This document shows, piece after piece, positions 1 to 10,823 of a stretch of 64,000 nt of DNA (position 1 is its first letter; each line of letters opens with the position of its first letter). Position numbers and translations under genes: made by a program. The notes under the pieces were generated by a model. It saw nothing but the letters and a program-made list of their open reading frames with translations. It searched no databases and had not been told where the DNA came from. The stretch covers positions 6,180,001 to 6,244,000 of the forward strand of contig NZ_CP077089.1 of assembly GCF_014268445.2 (NCBI RefSeq). Direction: 5' to 3'. The DNA comes from Pseudomonas tensinigenes. Its GTDB lineage: Bacteria; Pseudomonadota; Gammaproteobacteria; Pseudomonadales; Pseudomonadaceae.

Positions 1-936
1 GAAGGCCAACTGACCAGTCTGCACAGCAAGGTCAGTGACGTCGAAACCATTACCCTGGCCAGGAATGACAAGGGTTATGCCTTCAACCGGGTTACCGCAA
101 AACCCACCGTTCGCACCGCTTACGTACACGGCGTGATCAACAGCTCGCTTTCACAATCTGCGGCCCGAGCCGGCCTATCTCACAGCCTGACCATGGATAT
201 GGCCAGCGTCTTTGGCTACGACGTCGACTTCGCTCAGGACATTCGTCAGGGCGACGAATTCGACGTGATCTACGAGCAGAAAGTAGTCAACGGCAAAGCA
301 GTCGGTAATGGCCCGATCCTGTCTGCCCGCTTCACCAACCGCGGCAAAACCTACACCGCCGTGCGTTACACCAATAAACAAGGCAACAGCAGCTACTACA
401 CCGCTGATGGCAACAGCATGCGCAAGGCTTTCATCCGCACACCGGTGGACTTCGCCCGCATCAGCTCGAAGTTCTCCATGGGCCGCAAGCACCCGATCCT
501 CAACAAGATCCGCGCCCACAAAGGCGTTGATTACGCTGCGCCGCGCGGTACGCCAATCAAGGCTGCCGGTGACGGTAAAGTGCTGCTCGCCGGGCGTCGT
601 GGTGGCTACGGCAACACCGTGATCATCCAGCACGGCAATACCTACCGCACGCTGTACGGCCACATGCAAGGGTTCGCCAAAGGCGTGAAGACTGGCGGTA
701 CCGTGAAACAGGGCCAAGTCATCGGTTACATCGGCACCACCGGCCTGTCCACCGGCCCGCACTTGCACTATGAATTCCAGGTCAACGGCGTTCACGTCGA
801 TCCTCTGGGCCAGAAGCTGCCAATGGCTGATCCGATTGCCAAAGCCGAACGCGCTCGCTTCCTTGCACAGAGCCAACCGCTGATGGCGCGTATGGATCAA
901 GAGAAGGCCACCATGCTGGCTTCGAGCAAGCGCTAA
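1..936 (+). CDS. M23 family peptidoglycan metalloendopeptidase (5' end outside window)
   Basis: The reading frame is open from base 1, so the N-terminus lies outside the window. The visible part ends in a complete peptidase M23 (LytM-type) domain with the zinc-binding pattern of the family: an HKGVD motif near base 520 and HLHYEF near base 763. Family members are zinc endopeptidases that cut peptide cross-links in peptidoglycan, in the periplasm or outer envelope. The region before the peptidase domain fits the OapA/LysM-type linker of the long Pseudomonas M23 proteins. anmK starts 3 bases after the stop codon, so the two are almost certainly co-transcribed. This pairs a wall hydrolase with a wall-recycling kinase. 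The family call is firm; the substrate bond is inferred. Confidence 0.93.
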   Translation, partial: EGQLTSLHSKVSDVETITLARNDKGYAFNRVTAKPTVRTAYVHGVINSSLSQSAARAGLSHSLTMDMASVFGYDVDFAQDIRQGDEFDVIYEQKVVNGKAVGNGPILSARFTNRGKTYTAVRYTNKQGNSSYYTADGNSMRKAFIRTPVDFARISSKFSMGRKHPILNKIRAHKGVDYAAPRGTPIKAAGDGKVLLAGRRGGYGNTVIIQHGNTYRTLYGHMQGFAKGVKTGGTVKQGQVIGYIGTTGLSTGPHLHYEFQVNGVHVDPLGQKLPMADPIAKAERARFLAQSQPLMARMDQEKATMLASSKR

Positions 937-2031
<1,095 letters not shown>

Positions 2032-2047
2032 TTAAATAGCACACAGC

Positions 2048-2083
2048 AAAACGCCGCAGAACCGTGAGGCTCTGCGGCGTTTT
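2048..2083. terminator. bidirectional Rho-independent terminator between anmK and erpA
   Basis: A perfect 13-bp stem (AAAACGCCGCAGA / TCTGCGGCGTTTT) around a 10-base loop, with A-rich and T-rich flanks on opposite sides. It lies between two convergent genes and should stop transcription from both. Confidence 0.9.
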
Positions 2084-2104
2084 GTTATCTGGAACGAGGA
2101 GCGA

Positions 2105-2455
2105 TCAGATCGAGAACGAAGACCCGCAACCACACGTCGTGGTGGCGTTCGGATTCTTGATCACGAAACGCGAACCCTCCAGACCTTCCTGGTAGTCCAC
2201 CTCAGCACCGGCCAGGTACTGGAAGCTCATCGGATCTACCACCAGGCTCACGCCTTCGCGCTCGACGATGGTGTCGTCCTCGGCCACATCTTCATCGAAG
2301 GTGAAACCGTACTGAAACCCTGAACAACCGCCGCCCGTAACGAATACGCGCAGCTTCAAGCGATCATTCCCCTCTTCATCGACCAGGCTCTTCACCTTGT
2401 GCGCAGCACCGTGGGTGAATTGCAAAGCCGTGGGGGTGAAGGATTCGACGCTCAT
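2105..2455 (-). CDS. erpA: iron-sulfur cluster insertion protein ErpA
   Basis: A 116-residue A-type carrier protein of the HesB/IscA family. The three cluster-binding cysteines are present: C44 in [10 protein letters not shown], and C108 and C110 in the C-terminal CGCGSSFSI. ErpA receives Fe-S clusters from the Isc system and delivers them to apoproteins, for example in isoprenoid synthesis and respiration. The sequence and length match ErpA rather than IscA. It is transcribed alone, convergent with anmK and downstream of argC on the same strand, with a terminator between argC and erpA. Confidence 0.95.
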   Translation of the reverse strand: MSVESFTPTALQFTHGAAHKVKSLVDEEGNDRLKLRVFVTGGGCSGFQYGFTFDEDVAEDDTIVEREGVSLVVDPMSFQYLAGAEVDYQEGLEGSRFVIKNPNATTTCGCGSSFSI

Positions 2456-2579
2456 GCTGACTATCTCCCGGCGTTACGCCGCCATAATGCGTGATGACGC
2501 GCATTATCCGCTTGTCCGAGAAAATCGGTCAACTATTGTTACGGTATATCAATAAACCCGACGAGCTGATCAGAATACA

Positions 2580-2605
2580 AAAAGGCCCGTCAGACGGGCC
2601 TTTTC
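2580..2605 (-). terminator. Rho-independent terminator of argC
   Basis: The hairpin AAGGCCCGTC / GACGGGCCTT with loop A has a T-run on the minus strand (TTTTTGT). It lies about 20 bases past the argC stop codon and separates argC from erpA. Confidence 0.8.
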
Positions 2606-2623
2606 GCTGTGCCGTTTAAAATG

Positions 2624-3658
2624 TTACGGCAGCATACCGGCATGGGACAGACCGAAGCGTTCGTCCAGACCGAACAGGATGTTCATGTTCTGCACCGCCT
2701 GACCCGACGCACCTTTGACCAGGTTATCAATCACCGACAGCACCACCACCAGATCGCCATCCTGCGGACGGTGAACGGCGATACGGCAAACGTTGGCGCC
2801 ACGCACGCTACGGGTTTCCGGATGGCTGCCGGCCGGCATCACGTCGACGAACGGTTCGTTGGCATAACGCTTCTCGAACAGCGCCTGCAGATCCACCGAG
2901 CGATCAACCACCGTCGCGTAGAGCGTGGAGTGAATGCCACGGATCATTGGGGTCAGGTGCGGAACGAAGGTCAGACCAACGTCCTTACCCGCTGCACGAC
3001 GCAGACCCTGACGAATTTCCGGCAGGTGACGGTGACCTTTCACCGCATAGGCCTTCATGCTTTCCGACGTCTCGGAGTACAGCGAGCCGACAGCCGCGCC
3101 GCGACCAGCACCGCTTACGCCGGATTTGCAGTCGGCGATCAGACGCGAAGTATCGGCCAGACCCGCCTCCAGCAATGGCAGGAAACCCAGCTGCGTTGCG
3201 GTCGGATAGCATCCAGGCACCGCAATCAGACGGGCCTTCTTGATCTGCTCGCGATTGACTTCCGGCAGACCGTAAACCGCTTCGTCCAGCAACTCCGGCG
3301 CGCCGTGCGGCTGACCGTACCACTTGGCCCACTCTTCAGCGTCTTGCAGACGGAAATCGGCCGACAGGTCGATGACCTTGGTGCCCGCTGCCAGCAATTC
3401 GCCCGCCAGCGCGTGAGCGACACCGTGCGGCGTGGCAAAGAACACCACGTCACAAGCGCCAAGGGTCTTGATGTCCGGCACGCTGAAGGCCAGGCCGTCG
3501 TAGTGACCGCGCAGGTTCGGGTACATGTCAGCCACGGCCAGACCGGCCTCGGATCGGGAAGTGATAACAGCCACTTCTGCCTGCGGATGCTGCGCCAACA
3601 GACGCAGCAGTTCGACACCGGTGTAACCCGTGCCGCCGACGATACCGACCTTGACCAT
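2624..3658 (-). CDS. argC: N-acetyl-gamma-glutamyl-phosphate reductase ArgC
   Basis: A 344-residue protein of normal ArgC type-1 length. It has the N-terminal Rossmann motif [15 protein letters not shown] and the catalytic cysteine C150 in AVPGCYPTA. The enzyme reduces N-acetylglutamyl-5-phosphate to the semialdehyde with NADPH, the third step of arginine biosynthesis in the cytoplasm. It is a single gene here, divergent from hemJ and closed by its own terminator. The neighbouring argC-hemJ-erpA arrangement is typical of Pseudomonas. Confidence 0.97.
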   Translation of the reverse strand: MVKVGIVGGTGYTGVELLRLLAQHPQAEVAVITSRSEAGLAVADMYPNLRGHYDGLAFSVPDIKTLGACDVVFFATPHGVAHALAGELLAAGTKVIDLSADFRLQDAEEWAKWYGQPHGAPELLDEAVYGLPEVNREQIKKARLIAVPGCYPTATQLGFLPLLEAGLADTSRLIADCKSGVSGAGRGAAVGSLYSETSESMKAYAVKGHRHLPEIRQGLRRAAGKDVGLTFVPHLTPMIRGIHSTLYATVVDRSVDLQALFEKRYANEPFVDVMPAGSHPETRSVRGANVCRIAVHRPQDGDLVVVLSVIDNLVKGASGQAVQNMNILFGLDERFGLSHAGMLP

Positions 3659-3791
3659 AACCTGCCCTCAAAGAACCCACTGGAAAGCCGTCGATAATAG
3701 GGGCCGCGGGGCCCTGCGACAACCATCAAGGTGACGTGCGGACGCTCAAGCCTCTACTATCCGGCTTACCGTGAACTTGGAATAACTAAAA

Positions 3792-4220
3792 ATGCTCTAT
3801 CTATGGATCAAAGCTTTTCACATCGTCAGCGTCGTGTGCTGGTTTGCCGGGCTGTTCTACTTGCCGCGTCTGTTCGTGTATCACGCGCAAAGCGAAGACA
3901 CGATCAGCAAAGAGCGCTTCAGTGTCATGGAGCGCAAGTTGTATCGCGGCATCATGGGCCCGGCGATGATCGCCACGCTGATCTTCGGCGGCTGGCTGAT
4001 CTATCTCAACCCGAGCCTCTTCAGCATGGGTGGCTGGATTCACGCCAAGTTGACACTGGTCGTCTTGCTGATCGGCTACCACCACATGTGCGGCGCGCAG
4101 GTAAAACGTTTTGCCCGTGGCGAAAACACCCGCAGCCATGTCTTTTATCGCTGGTTCAATGAAGTGCCGGTTCTGATATTGCTGGCTATCGTAATTCTGG
4201 TCGTGGTCAAGCCGTTCTAA
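3792..4220 (+). CDS. hemJ: protoporphyrinogen oxidase HemJ
   Basis: A 142-residue membrane protein with four hydrophobic segments. It begins MLYLWIKAFHIVSVVCWFAG and contains MERKLYRGIMGPAM and IGYHHMCGAQVKRFA, all typical of the HemJ (COG1981) family. HemJ is the heme-containing inner-membrane enzyme that oxidises protoporphyrinogen IX to protoporphyrin IX in bacteria without HemG or HemY. The conserved histidine in AFHIVS and lysine in HAKL fit. It is divergent from argC, and the flavoprotein gene follows 33 bases after its stop, so they may share a transcript. Confidence 0.9.
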   Translation: MLYLWIKAFHIVSVVCWFAGLFYLPRLFVYHAQSEDTISKERFSVMERKLYRGIMGPAMIATLIFGGWLIYLNPSLFSMGGWIHAKLTLVVLLIGYHHMCGAQVKRFARGENTRSHVFYRWFNEVPVLILLAIVILVVVKPF

Positions 4221-4253
4221 CTTCAACAAGTACAGATCCTTGGGGTGTTCATA

Positions 4254-5222
4254 ATGTCGCTGCCCGCACTACTCGAACAACGTCTGCGTCTGCCTGTGGT
4301 GGCCGCACCGATGTTTCTGATTTCCAACCCGGAACTGGTACTCGCCTGCTGCCGCAATGGCGTGGTCGGCAGTTTTCCGGCCTTGAATCAACGCGAAAGC
4401 AGCGGGTTCAAAGCCTGGCTGGAACAGATTGAAGCGGGACTGGCGACACTGAACAACCCGGCGCCGTACGCGGTGAACCTGATCGTGCACAACAGCAACC
4501 CGCGCTTGCAGGCGGATCTGAACATCTGCGTCGAGCACAAAGTGCCAATCGTCATCACCAGCCTCGGCGCGGTGAAGGAACTGGTCGACGCGGTACATAG
4601 CTATGGTGGCCTGGTCTTCCACGACGTGACCACCCGCCGCCACGCCGAGAAAGCCGCCGAAGCCGGTGTCGACGGGTTAATTGCCGTGGCGGCTGGCGCC
4701 GGGGGCCATGCTGGCACCTGGAGTCCTTTTGCGCTGATCGCCGAGATCCGCCAGTTCTTCGATAAAACCCTGCTGCTTGCAGGATGTCTTAACCACGGTC
4801 ATGAGATTCTCGCCGCACAGCTGCTCGGCGCGGATTTGGCCTACTTCGGTACGCGATTTATCGGCACCACCGAAAGTCATGCGCCTGACGCCTACAAGGA
4901 GATGCTGCTGACAGCCAAGGCTGCGGACATCATCCATACTCCAGCGGTCTCGGGAGTGCCGGCGAGCTTTATGCGTCAGAGCCTGGAGGCGGCCGGTTTC
5001 GATATGGCGGCTCTGCAAGGCAAGGGCGAGGTCAATTTCGGTGACAAGCTCAAGCCAATCAGCGATGAAGCCAAAGCCTGGAAAACCGTGTGGTCGGCCG
5101 GTCAAGGCGTAGGGCAGATCGACGACCTGCCAAGCGTTGATCAATTGATCGCCCGACTGGACGCCGAGTATCGCCAGGCACAGGAACGCGCAGCCCAGCT
5201 ACCGCAACGCTGGCCACGCTAA
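4254..5222 (+). CDS. nitronate monooxygenase family flavoprotein
   Basis: A 322-residue TIM-barrel flavoprotein of the 2-nitropropane dioxygenase / nitronate monooxygenase family. It carries the FMN-phosphate region AGAGGHAGTWSP, preceded by HDVTTRRHAEKAAEAGVDG, and GCLNHGHEILAAQLLGADLA. Such enzymes oxidise alkyl nitronates with FMN, although many relatives act as NADH:quinone reductases or have unknown substrates. I chose the ATG at 4254 rather than the GTG at 4245 because the GGGGTG sequence lies at a workable distance only from 4254. A weak hairpin (5231-5254) follows the gene. Confidence 0.85.
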   Translation: MSLPALLEQRLRLPVVAAPMFLISNPELVLACCRNGVVGSFPALNQRESSGFKAWLEQIEAGLATLNNPAPYAVNLIVHNSNPRLQADLNICVEHKVPIVITSLGAVKELVDAVHSYGGLVFHDVTTRRHAEKAAEAGVDGLIAVAAGAGGHAGTWSPFALIAEIRQFFDKTLLLAGCLNHGHEILAAQLLGADLAYFGTRFIGTTESHAPDAYKEMLLTAKAADIIHTPAVSGVPASFMRQSLEAAGFDMAALQGKGEVNFGDKLKPISDEAKAWKTVWSAGQGVGQIDDLPSVDQLIARLDAEYRQAQERAAQLPQRWPR

Positions 5223-5300
5223 GAAAAATCAGGCCAGCCCCAATCGACTGGCCTTACACTGCTGACCTTTCAATCTATTCGCGACAAGGATGCCTCGGCC

Positions 5301-6251
5301 ATGAGCGAACCCCGTTACAAGATCGTGTTCGACGGAGCTCTACAGCCCGCTGTCGATATCACCACGGCCAAACTCAATCTGGCGGATCTGTTCAAAAGCG
5401 ATGTGGCCGCGATCGAACGCCTGTTCAGTGGCCGCACCGTCGCACTCAAGCGTGATTTGTCCCACAGTGATGCGCAGGCCTATCTGCAAGCGCTGAGCAA
5501 AACCGGGATCGACGCACGCATTGAAGCTGAAACGGCAATCGAGCTGAACCTGGCGGACGTCCATGAGCACACCGCCGTTGTGGCCGAACCGGACTCGCCG
5601 TATGCACCGCCTCGCGCAAGCGTTGGCGAAAGCCAGGCTGAGTTCGCCACACTCAAGCCGTTCAGCGTCGAAGGGCGAATCGGTCGCTTGCGCTTTCTGG
5701 CGTGGACGATGGTCCTGAGCCTGGTGACCCTGCCCATTGTCGGCGTGTTCGCCCTGCTGGCTCTGGGGCTGGTCAGCGGCGATTCCACCACTGGCCTGAT
5801 CATCGGCGGAATCTTCGCCTTTTTCCTGTTTGTCGCATTCCTGATTGTCAGCATTCTGTTCAGCGTCCAGCGTCTGCACGATATCGGCTGGTCGGGCTGG
5901 CTCTGGTTGCTGAACCTGGTGCCGTTCGTGGGCAGTTTCTTTCCGCTGGTGATCATGGTCGTACCGGGCAATACCGGCGCCAATCGCTATGGCCCTCCCC
6001 CGCCGCCCAACAGCACCGCCGTGAAAGTGCTGTGCTCCCTGTGGATCGTGTTCTTCGCGCTGATCTTTGTCGGTGGAATGCTCGGCGGGATCTCGGCTAT
6101 CCAGCAGGAATATGAAAGCAATCTGGAAAGCAGCTACGAAAGTGGCTCGGTGACCACTGATGAAGTCGAAGTACAAGTCGAATCACCTGTGGATTCCGCC
6201 GACGAGGCAGCCGAAGCGGCGCAGGCCCCTGTAGACTCTGCGAAAGAATGA
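5301..6251 (+). CDS. DUF805 membrane protein with N-terminal soluble domain
   Basis: A 316-residue protein. Residues 1-105 form a soluble region with no family I can name. Residues 115-265 form a DUF805 domain, with the opening IGRLRFLAWTM, four predicted transmembrane helices and the conserved RLHDIGWSGWLWLL segment. The C-terminal 50 residues are very acidic (EVEVQVESPVDSADEAAEA) and probably cytoplasmic and disordered. No function is established for DUF805 proteins beyond residence in the inner membrane. An AAGGA sequence lies 10 bases before the ATG. The SDR gene follows after 61 bases on the same strand. Confidence 0.8.
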   Translation: MSEPRYKIVFDGALQPAVDITTAKLNLADLFKSDVAAIERLFSGRTVALKRDLSHSDAQAYLQALSKTGIDARIEAETAIELNLADVHEHTAVVAEPDSPYAPPRASVGESQAEFATLKPFSVEGRIGRLRFLAWTMVLSLVTLPIVGVFALLALGLVSGDSTTGLIIGGIFAFFLFVAFLIVSILFSVQRLHDIGWSGWLWLLNLVPFVGSFFPLVIMVVPGNTGANRYGPPPPPNSTAVKVLCSLWIVFFALIFVGGMLGGISAIQQEYESNLESSYESGSVTTDEVEVQVESPVDSADEAAEAAQAPVDSAKE

Positions 6252-6312
6252 ACAGCGCTCCCCGCCGTGACACCCGCGTCGCCGGCGCGGAGCTGTTGCG
6301 ATGGAGAATTGC

Positions 6313-7101
6313 ATGACCCGTTACGCACTGATCACCGGCGCCTCCAGCGGCATCGGCCTGGCGATGGCCGAAGCACTGGCCCGGCGTGGCCGCAGCCTGA
6401 TTCTGGTGGCCCGACAGCGTGATCAGCTGGAAAGCATTGCGATCGAATTGACCCAGCGTTTTGGCATCGAGGTACTGTTCCGCGCCTGCGATCTGGGCGA
6501 GCCATTGCGTCTGTCCGGCTTCCTGCTGGAACTGGAAGAAGGTGACCGGCATATCGACTTGCTGGTCAATTGCGCCGGCATCGGCACCTGCGGCCCGTTT
6601 CTCGCGCAGGACTGGATGACCGAGCAGGATCTGATCGAAGTGAACATCCTCGCCCTCACCCGCCTCTGCCACGCCATCGGCAACAGCATGGCGCTACAGG
6701 GTGGCGGGCAGATTCTCAACGTTGCCTCGGTCGCCGCGTTCAATCCCGGCCCGTGGATGAGCACCTACTACGCCAGCAAGGCGTATGTGCTGCACTTCTC
6801 CGAAGCCTTGCGGGTTGAACTCAAACAAAGTGCGGTGAAGGTTTCGGTGCTCTGCCCCGGCCCGACCCGTACGGCATTTTTCCGCACGGCACAGCTCAAC
6901 AGCGACAAACTCAAAGACAGCAAATTGCTGATGAGTCCCGAGGAGGTTGCGCTGTACACCGTGCGCGCCCTCGACAAGAACCGCGCCATCATCATTCCGG
7001 GGCGGCGCAACCGCTGGTTCGCGTTTTTACCGCGACTGGGTTCGCGCTGGCTCAACCGTACCATTGTCGGCATGGTCAACAAGGCTTACTGCCCGCGCTG
7101 A
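6313..7101 (+). CDS. short-chain dehydrogenase/reductase
   Basis: A 262-residue classical SDR. The nucleotide-binding motif TGASSGIG is at residues 8-15, the NCAG motif follows mid-protein, and the active-site YxxxK is seen in STYYASKAYV. The C-terminal 25 residues (FLPRLGSRWLNRTIVGMVNK) are hydrophobic and basic, as in SDR subfamilies that sit near membranes. The substrate cannot be told from sequence. I start at the ATG at 6313 because GGAGA precedes it by 5 bases; the upstream in-frame ATG at 6301 overlaps that ribosome-binding site. Confidence 0.88.
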   Translation: MTRYALITGASSGIGLAMAEALARRGRSLILVARQRDQLESIAIELTQRFGIEVLFRACDLGEPLRLSGFLLELEEGDRHIDLLVNCAGIGTCGPFLAQDWMTEQDLIEVNILALTRLCHAIGNSMALQGGGQILNVASVAAFNPGPWMSTYYASKAYVLHFSEALRVELKQSAVKVSVLCPGPTRTAFFRTAQLNSDKLKDSKLLMSPEEVALYTVRALDKNRAIIIPGRRNRWFAFLPRLGSRWLNRTIVGMVNKAYCPR

Positions 7102-7182
7102 AATGCCCTACAGGTAAAACACTGGGCGGGATAAGCCGCCCTGCGTACACTCAGACCAGCCCAAACAACGGAGAAAACAGCA

Positions 7183-7521
7183 GTGGATACTCTGTTCACC
7201 AAGATCATCAACCGGGAAATTCCGGCCAAGATCATCTACGAGGACGACCAGGTTCTGGCGTTCCACGACATCGCCCCTCAGGCACCGGTGCATTTCCTGG
7301 TGATCCCGAAAAAACCGGTGCGCACCCTCAATGACCTGACCGAAGACGACAAGGCTCTGGCCGGGCACATCCTGTTCACTGCGCAGCGTCTGGCATTGGA
7401 GCTGGGTTGCGAAGAAGGTTTCCGCGTGGTGATGAACTGCAATGAGAAAGGTGGGCAGACCGTCTACCACATCCATATGCACGTACTCGGTCAGCGGCAG
7501 ATGAACTGGCCGCCGGGCTAA
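7183..7521 (+). CDS. HIT family (HinT-like) nucleotide-binding protein
   Basis: A 112-residue protein with the histidine-triad motif HIHMH at residues 96-100 and the length of bacterial HinT. HinT proteins hydrolyse purine nucleoside phosphoramidates and acyl-adenylates in the cytoplasm. The start is GTG, preceded by CGGAGA at good spacing. A REPIN repeat begins 18 bases after the stop codon. Confidence 0.92.
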   Translation: MDTLFTKIINREIPAKIIYEDDQVLAFHDIAPQAPVHFLVIPKKPVRTLNDLTEDDKALAGHILFTAQRLALELGCEEGFRVVMNCNEKGGQTVYHIHMHVLGQRQMNWPPG

Positions 7522-7538
7522 GGCACGCCCCATCCCCC

Positions 7539-7627
7539 TGTGGGAGCGAGCCTGCTCGCGAAGACGTCAGCACATTCAATGTATCAGTGCCTGACACTCC
7601 GCCTTCGCGAGCAGGCTCGCTCCCACA
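7539..7627. repeat. REPIN: two inverted REP sequences
   Basis: Two arms of the REP GTGGGAGCGAGCCTGCTCGC in inverted orientation are separated by about 39 bases with partial self-complementarity. The unit fits the REP doublets (REPINs) described in P. fluorescens and is repeated at 16530, 23487 and 26070 with the same layout. Confidence 0.92.
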
Positions 7628-7720
7628 AAAAATCATGACCGCGCAGCAAATGACCCAGCGCAAACCTTCCCCCGGCCGATTCGGTTAAACTGGCCGTCGA
7701 GATTCTTCCCGGAGGTCAGC

Positions 7721-8368
7721 ATGACTACCCAACGTCACTACTCGCCGATTGACCGTCTTCTGCTGCAAGCCGATGCCGCGATGCGTACCCTGCTGCCCTT
7801 CAGTGGCCAGCCGTACCGTCCGTCGCCGGCGATTTTGCAGCCGGACACGCAAATGAGCGACGAAGACAGCCGCCACGTCGCCGGCCTGATGCGCATCAAC
7901 CATACCGGTGAAGTCTGCGCGCAGGCGCTGTATCAGGGACAGGCGCTGACCGCCAAGCTGCCTCAGGTGCGCGAGGCCATGGAGCACGCCGCCGAAGAGG
8001 AGATTGATCATCTGGTGTGGTGCGAACAACGCATTCATCAGTTGGGCAGCCATACCAGCGTGCTCAATCCGCTGTTTTACGGCATGTCGTTCGGGATTGG
8101 CGCGGTGGCCGGGTTGATCAGCGACAAGGTCAGCCTCGGTTTTGTTGCGGCGACCGAACATCAGGTTTGCAAACACTTGAATGAACATCTCGAACAGTTG
8201 CCGGCCGAGGACGAAAAATCCCGGGCGATTCTCGAGCAGATGCGCATTGATGAAGAACATCATGCCGAAAGTGCTTTGGAGGCTGGAGGTTTCCGTTTTC
8301 CGGCGCCGGTGAAGTTCGGGATGAGTATTCTGGCCAAAGTGATGACCAAGAGTACTTATCGGATTTGA
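7721..8368 (+). CDS. coq7: ubiquinone biosynthesis hydroxylase Coq7 (DMQ monooxygenase)
   Basis: A 215-residue di-iron protein. The carboxylate/histidine ligands of the family are visible: E in [28 protein letters not shown], and [13 protein letters not shown] near the C-terminus. Coq7 hydroxylates 2-octaprenyl-3-methyl-6-methoxy-1,4-benzoquinol in aerobic ubiquinone synthesis at the inner membrane, and replaces the flavoprotein UbiF in Pseudomonas. A GGAGG ribosome-binding site precedes the ATG. The gene is convergent with speD, with a REP and a bidirectional terminator between them. Confidence 0.95.
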   Translation: MTTQRHYSPIDRLLLQADAAMRTLLPFSGQPYRPSPAILQPDTQMSDEDSRHVAGLMRINHTGEVCAQALYQGQALTAKLPQVREAMEHAAEEEIDHLVWCEQRIHQLGSHTSVLNPLFYGMSFGIGAVAGLISDKVSLGFVAATEHQVCKHLNEHLEQLPAEDEKSRAILEQMRIDEEHHAESALEAGGFRFPAPVKFGMSILAKVMTKSTYRI

Positions 8369-8392
8369 GAACGGTATTGCTGCAAAGGGCCC

Positions 8393-8417
8393 CTTCGCGA
8401 GCAGGCTCGCTCCCACA
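8393..8417. repeat. single REP sequence
   Basis: One copy of the 25-base REP found throughout the window, 24 bases downstream of coq7 and just before the shared terminator. It has no partner arm nearby. Confidence 0.88.
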
Positions 8418-8435
8418 GGTGGGGCGGCAGAATTG

Positions 8436-8463
8436 AAAAAGGCGACCGAAAGGTCGCCTTTTT
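8436..8463. terminator. bidirectional terminator between coq7 and speD
   Basis: A perfect 12-bp stem AAAAAGGCGACC / GGTCGCCTTTTT with a GAAA tetraloop and a T-run on each strand, placed between convergent genes. Confidence 0.92.
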
Positions 8464-8478
8464 TGTGCCCGGTGAATC

Positions 8479-9273
8479 TTAGGTCGGCATGTTGCGCGCG
8501 TAGAAGATTTCGAGCATTTCGTGTTTCACCCGGTCAGTCACCTGAGCGCGTTGCTCGGAGGACAGGTTGCTGGTGGCGTCGCCGAACAGGTAGTTATCCA
8601 GTTCGAAGTTCTTCAGCAGCATTTTGGTGTGGAACAGGTTTTCCTGGTACACGTTCACGTCGGTCATCTGGTACGCGTCGCGAGTGTCTTCGGACAGGTA
8701 GTTCTGGATCGAGTTGATCTCGTGATCGATGAAGTGCTTGTTGCCTTCAACGTCACGGGTGAAGCCGCGCACACGATAATCCACAGTCACGATGTCCGAA
8801 TCGAACTGGTGAATGAGGAAATTGAGCGCTTTCAGCGGTGAGATGACACCACAAGTCGACACGTCGATGTCCACACGGAAGGTTGCAATACCGTCGTCCG
8901 GATGGATTTCCGGGTAGGTATGCACCGTGATATGGCTCTTGTCGAGGTGGGCCAGGATAATTTCGGGCAACGGGCCTGGCGATTCTTCGATCTGGCTTTC
9001 AGTCGGGGTTACCGGCTCTTCAGAAATCAGAATCGTGACGCTGGCACCCTGAGGCTCATAGTTCTGACTCGCAATGTTCAGAATGTTGGCACCAATGATT
9101 TCGACAACTTCCGTGAGGATCTGCGTCAGGCGTTCGGCGTTGTACTCTTGATTGATGTACTCGACGTAAGCCTGCTGGTCTTGCGGGGTCTCCGCGTAGC
9201 AGATGTCATAGATGTTGAAGCTCAAGGTCTTTGTCAGGTTATTGAACCCGTGGAGCTTGAGTTTGCTTTTCAC
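8479..9273 (-). CDS. speD: S-adenosylmethionine decarboxylase proenzyme SpeD
   Basis: A 264-residue protein matching the E. coli SpeD length and start ([19 protein letters not shown] here). The self-processing site is visible as [13 protein letters not shown]: cleavage between K112 and S113 turns the serine into the pyruvoyl cofactor. The enzyme makes decarboxylated S-adenosylmethionine, the aminopropyl donor for spermidine. The start is a GTG at 9273; a longer in-frame ATG at 9315 would add 14 residues not seen in the family. Polyamine-type transport genes lie about 12 kb away. Confidence 0.95.
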   Translation of the reverse strand: MKSKLKLHGFNNLTKTLSFNIYDICYAETPQDQQAYVEYINQEYNAERLTQILTEVVEIIGANILNIASQNYEPQGASVTILISEEPVTPTESQIEESPGPLPEIILAHLDKSHITVHTYPEIHPDDGIATFRVDIDVSTCGVISPLKALNFLIHQFDSDIVTVDYRVRGFTRDVEGNKHFIDHEINSIQNYLSEDTRDAYQMTDVNVYQENLFHTKMLLKNFELDNYLFGDATSNLSSEQRAQVTDRVKHEMLEIFYARNMPT

Positions 9274-9510
9274 CGTTAAAAACTCTCTATGTATGCGGCA
9301 CGGCCGCGTGATCAAGCATGCCCGTCAAGTGCGAACAACGCACCTGCGTAGGACGGTTAACACCTCTTCGCGATGGCGATTTTGGTTATCTGTTCAGGCG
9401 GATGATCTGTCGGCTGACTGACCACTGCCCTGAAAAAAGTGGCGCATTATGCAGACGTCAGCGGGGGATCGCCAGAGTCTGCACTGCTTTTATGATAGTT
9501 GAATGTCGGT

Positions 9511-9933
9511 TCAACCGAGTTCGACGATTTCATAGTCGTGTGTGATCGCGACACCGGCGGCACCGAGCATGATCGAAGCGGAGCAATACTTCTCGGCGGA
9601 CAGTTCGATGGCGCGCTTGACCTGGGCCTCTTTCAGGCCGCGGCCCTTGACCACGAAATGCATGTGGATCTTGGTGAACACCTTCGGATCTTCAGTCGCG
9701 CGCTCGGCTTCAAGGAAAGCTTCGCAGCTTTCAACCGCCTGACGGGACTTCTTCAGGATGCTGACCACGTCGAAGTTGCTGCAACCGCCAACACCCAGCA
9801 GAAGCATTTCCATCGGGCGAACACCCAGATTACGACCACCGGCGTCCGGCGGACCGTCCATCACCACGACATGACCGCTACCGGATTCGCCGAGGAACAT
9901 GGCTTCGCCAGCCCATTGGATGCGTGCCTTCAT
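9511..9933 (-). CDS. OsmC/YhfA-like family protein
   Basis: A 140-residue protein of the OsmC superfamily. Both family cysteines are present: C51 in GVGGCSNFDVV and C117 in AEKYCSASIM. The motif order and length resemble the E. coli YhfA subgroup more than the peroxidase OsmC itself. Family members with both cysteines can reduce organic hydroperoxides, but the YhfA-like group has no settled function. I start at the ATG at 9933, which has GGAG upstream, rather than at 9975. The gene lies divergent from vfr and is often a Vfr/Crp neighbour in Pseudomonas. Confidence 0.85.
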   Translation of the reverse strand: MKARIQWAGEAMFLGESGSGHVVVMDGPPDAGGRNLGVRPMEMLLLGVGGCSNFDVVSILKKSRQAVESCEAFLEAERATEDPKVFTKIHMHFVVKGRGLKEAQVKRAIELSAEKYCSASIMLGAAGVAITHDYEIVELG

Positions 9934-10169
9934 CGCCCAGACTCCACTGTAAAAAAAGGGTCGCCAGCTTAGCACAGGGCTTCGCCCGGACAGCGAGCGA
10001 CGTTCCTAGGACGGATGCCTCAGCGACGTAGGTAATTTCTCGAATTTTCGACGAAGTGTCTGTTAAGCTGGCGCCAATTCGCTGGCGCCCATGTCAGCTG
10101 TGTAGCGACCGCCTTCAGCGCCTCATAAAAAAATCAAACATCACCGTGCAGTCTTTTCGGGATACAACC

Positions 10170-10814
10170 ATGGTTGCTATTACCCCCACACCCAAAATCA
10201 AGAATCTCGACAAGCTGTTGATGCATTGCCAGCGCCGTCGCCATGCGGCCAAGAGCAACATCATCTGTGCGGGCGATCGCTCGGACACGCTGTACTTCAT
10301 CATCAAGGGTTCGGTGACGATCCTGATCGAGGATGACGACGGGCGCGAGATGATCATCGCTTACCTCAACGCCGGGGATTTCTTTGGTGAGCTGGGCCTG
10401 TTCGAGCAGGCGGGTCAGGAACAGCAGCGCAGTGCTTGGGTGCGGGCCAAGGTCGAGTGTGAAACCGCGGAAATCAGCTATGCCAAGTTCCGCGAATTGT
10501 CGCAGCAGGATCCAGACATTCTTTACGTACTCAGCGGACAAATCGCACAACGCCTGCGTAACACCACGCGCAAGGTCGGCGATCTGGCGTTTTTCGACGT
10601 CACTGGTCGAGTGGCGCGTTGCCTGCTGGAACTGTGCAAGCAGCCAGACGCGATGACGCATCCGGACGGCATGCAGATCAAGGTGACCCGTCAGGAAATC
10701 GGGCGGATTGTCGGTTGCTCGCGGGAGATGGTCGGTCGCGTGCTCAAGGATCTTGAGGAACGCAACCTGGTCGATGTGAAAGGCAAGACCATGGTGGTCT
10801 TCGGTACGCGCTAA
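10170..10814 (+). CDS. vfr: cAMP-responsive global regulator Vfr (Crp family)
   Basis: A 214-residue protein, exactly the size of P. aeruginosa Vfr. The cyclic-nucleotide-binding domain contains [11 protein letters not shown] and [17 protein letters not shown], covering the phosphate-binding cassette. The C-terminal helix-turn-helix reads [20 protein letters not shown]. Vfr binds cAMP and DNA as a dimer and controls virulence, motility and quorum-sensing genes in pseudomonads. The start at 10170 gives the expected N-terminus; the frame is open upstream to 10056 but the added residues do not fit. It is convergent with the lipoate-ligase-like gene, with only 9 bases between stops and no visible terminator. 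Confidence 0.95.
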   Translation: MVAITPTPKIKNLDKLLMHCQRRRHAAKSNIICAGDRSDTLYFIIKGSVTILIEDDDGREMIIAYLNAGDFFGELGLFEQAGQEQQRSAWVRAKVECETAEISYAKFRELSQQDPDILYVLSGQIAQRLRNTTRKVGDLAFFDVTGRVARCLLELCKQPDAMTHPDGMQIKVTRQEIGRIVGCSREMVGRVLKDLEERNLVDVKGKTMVVFGTR

Positions 10815-10823
10815 GCCCGAATA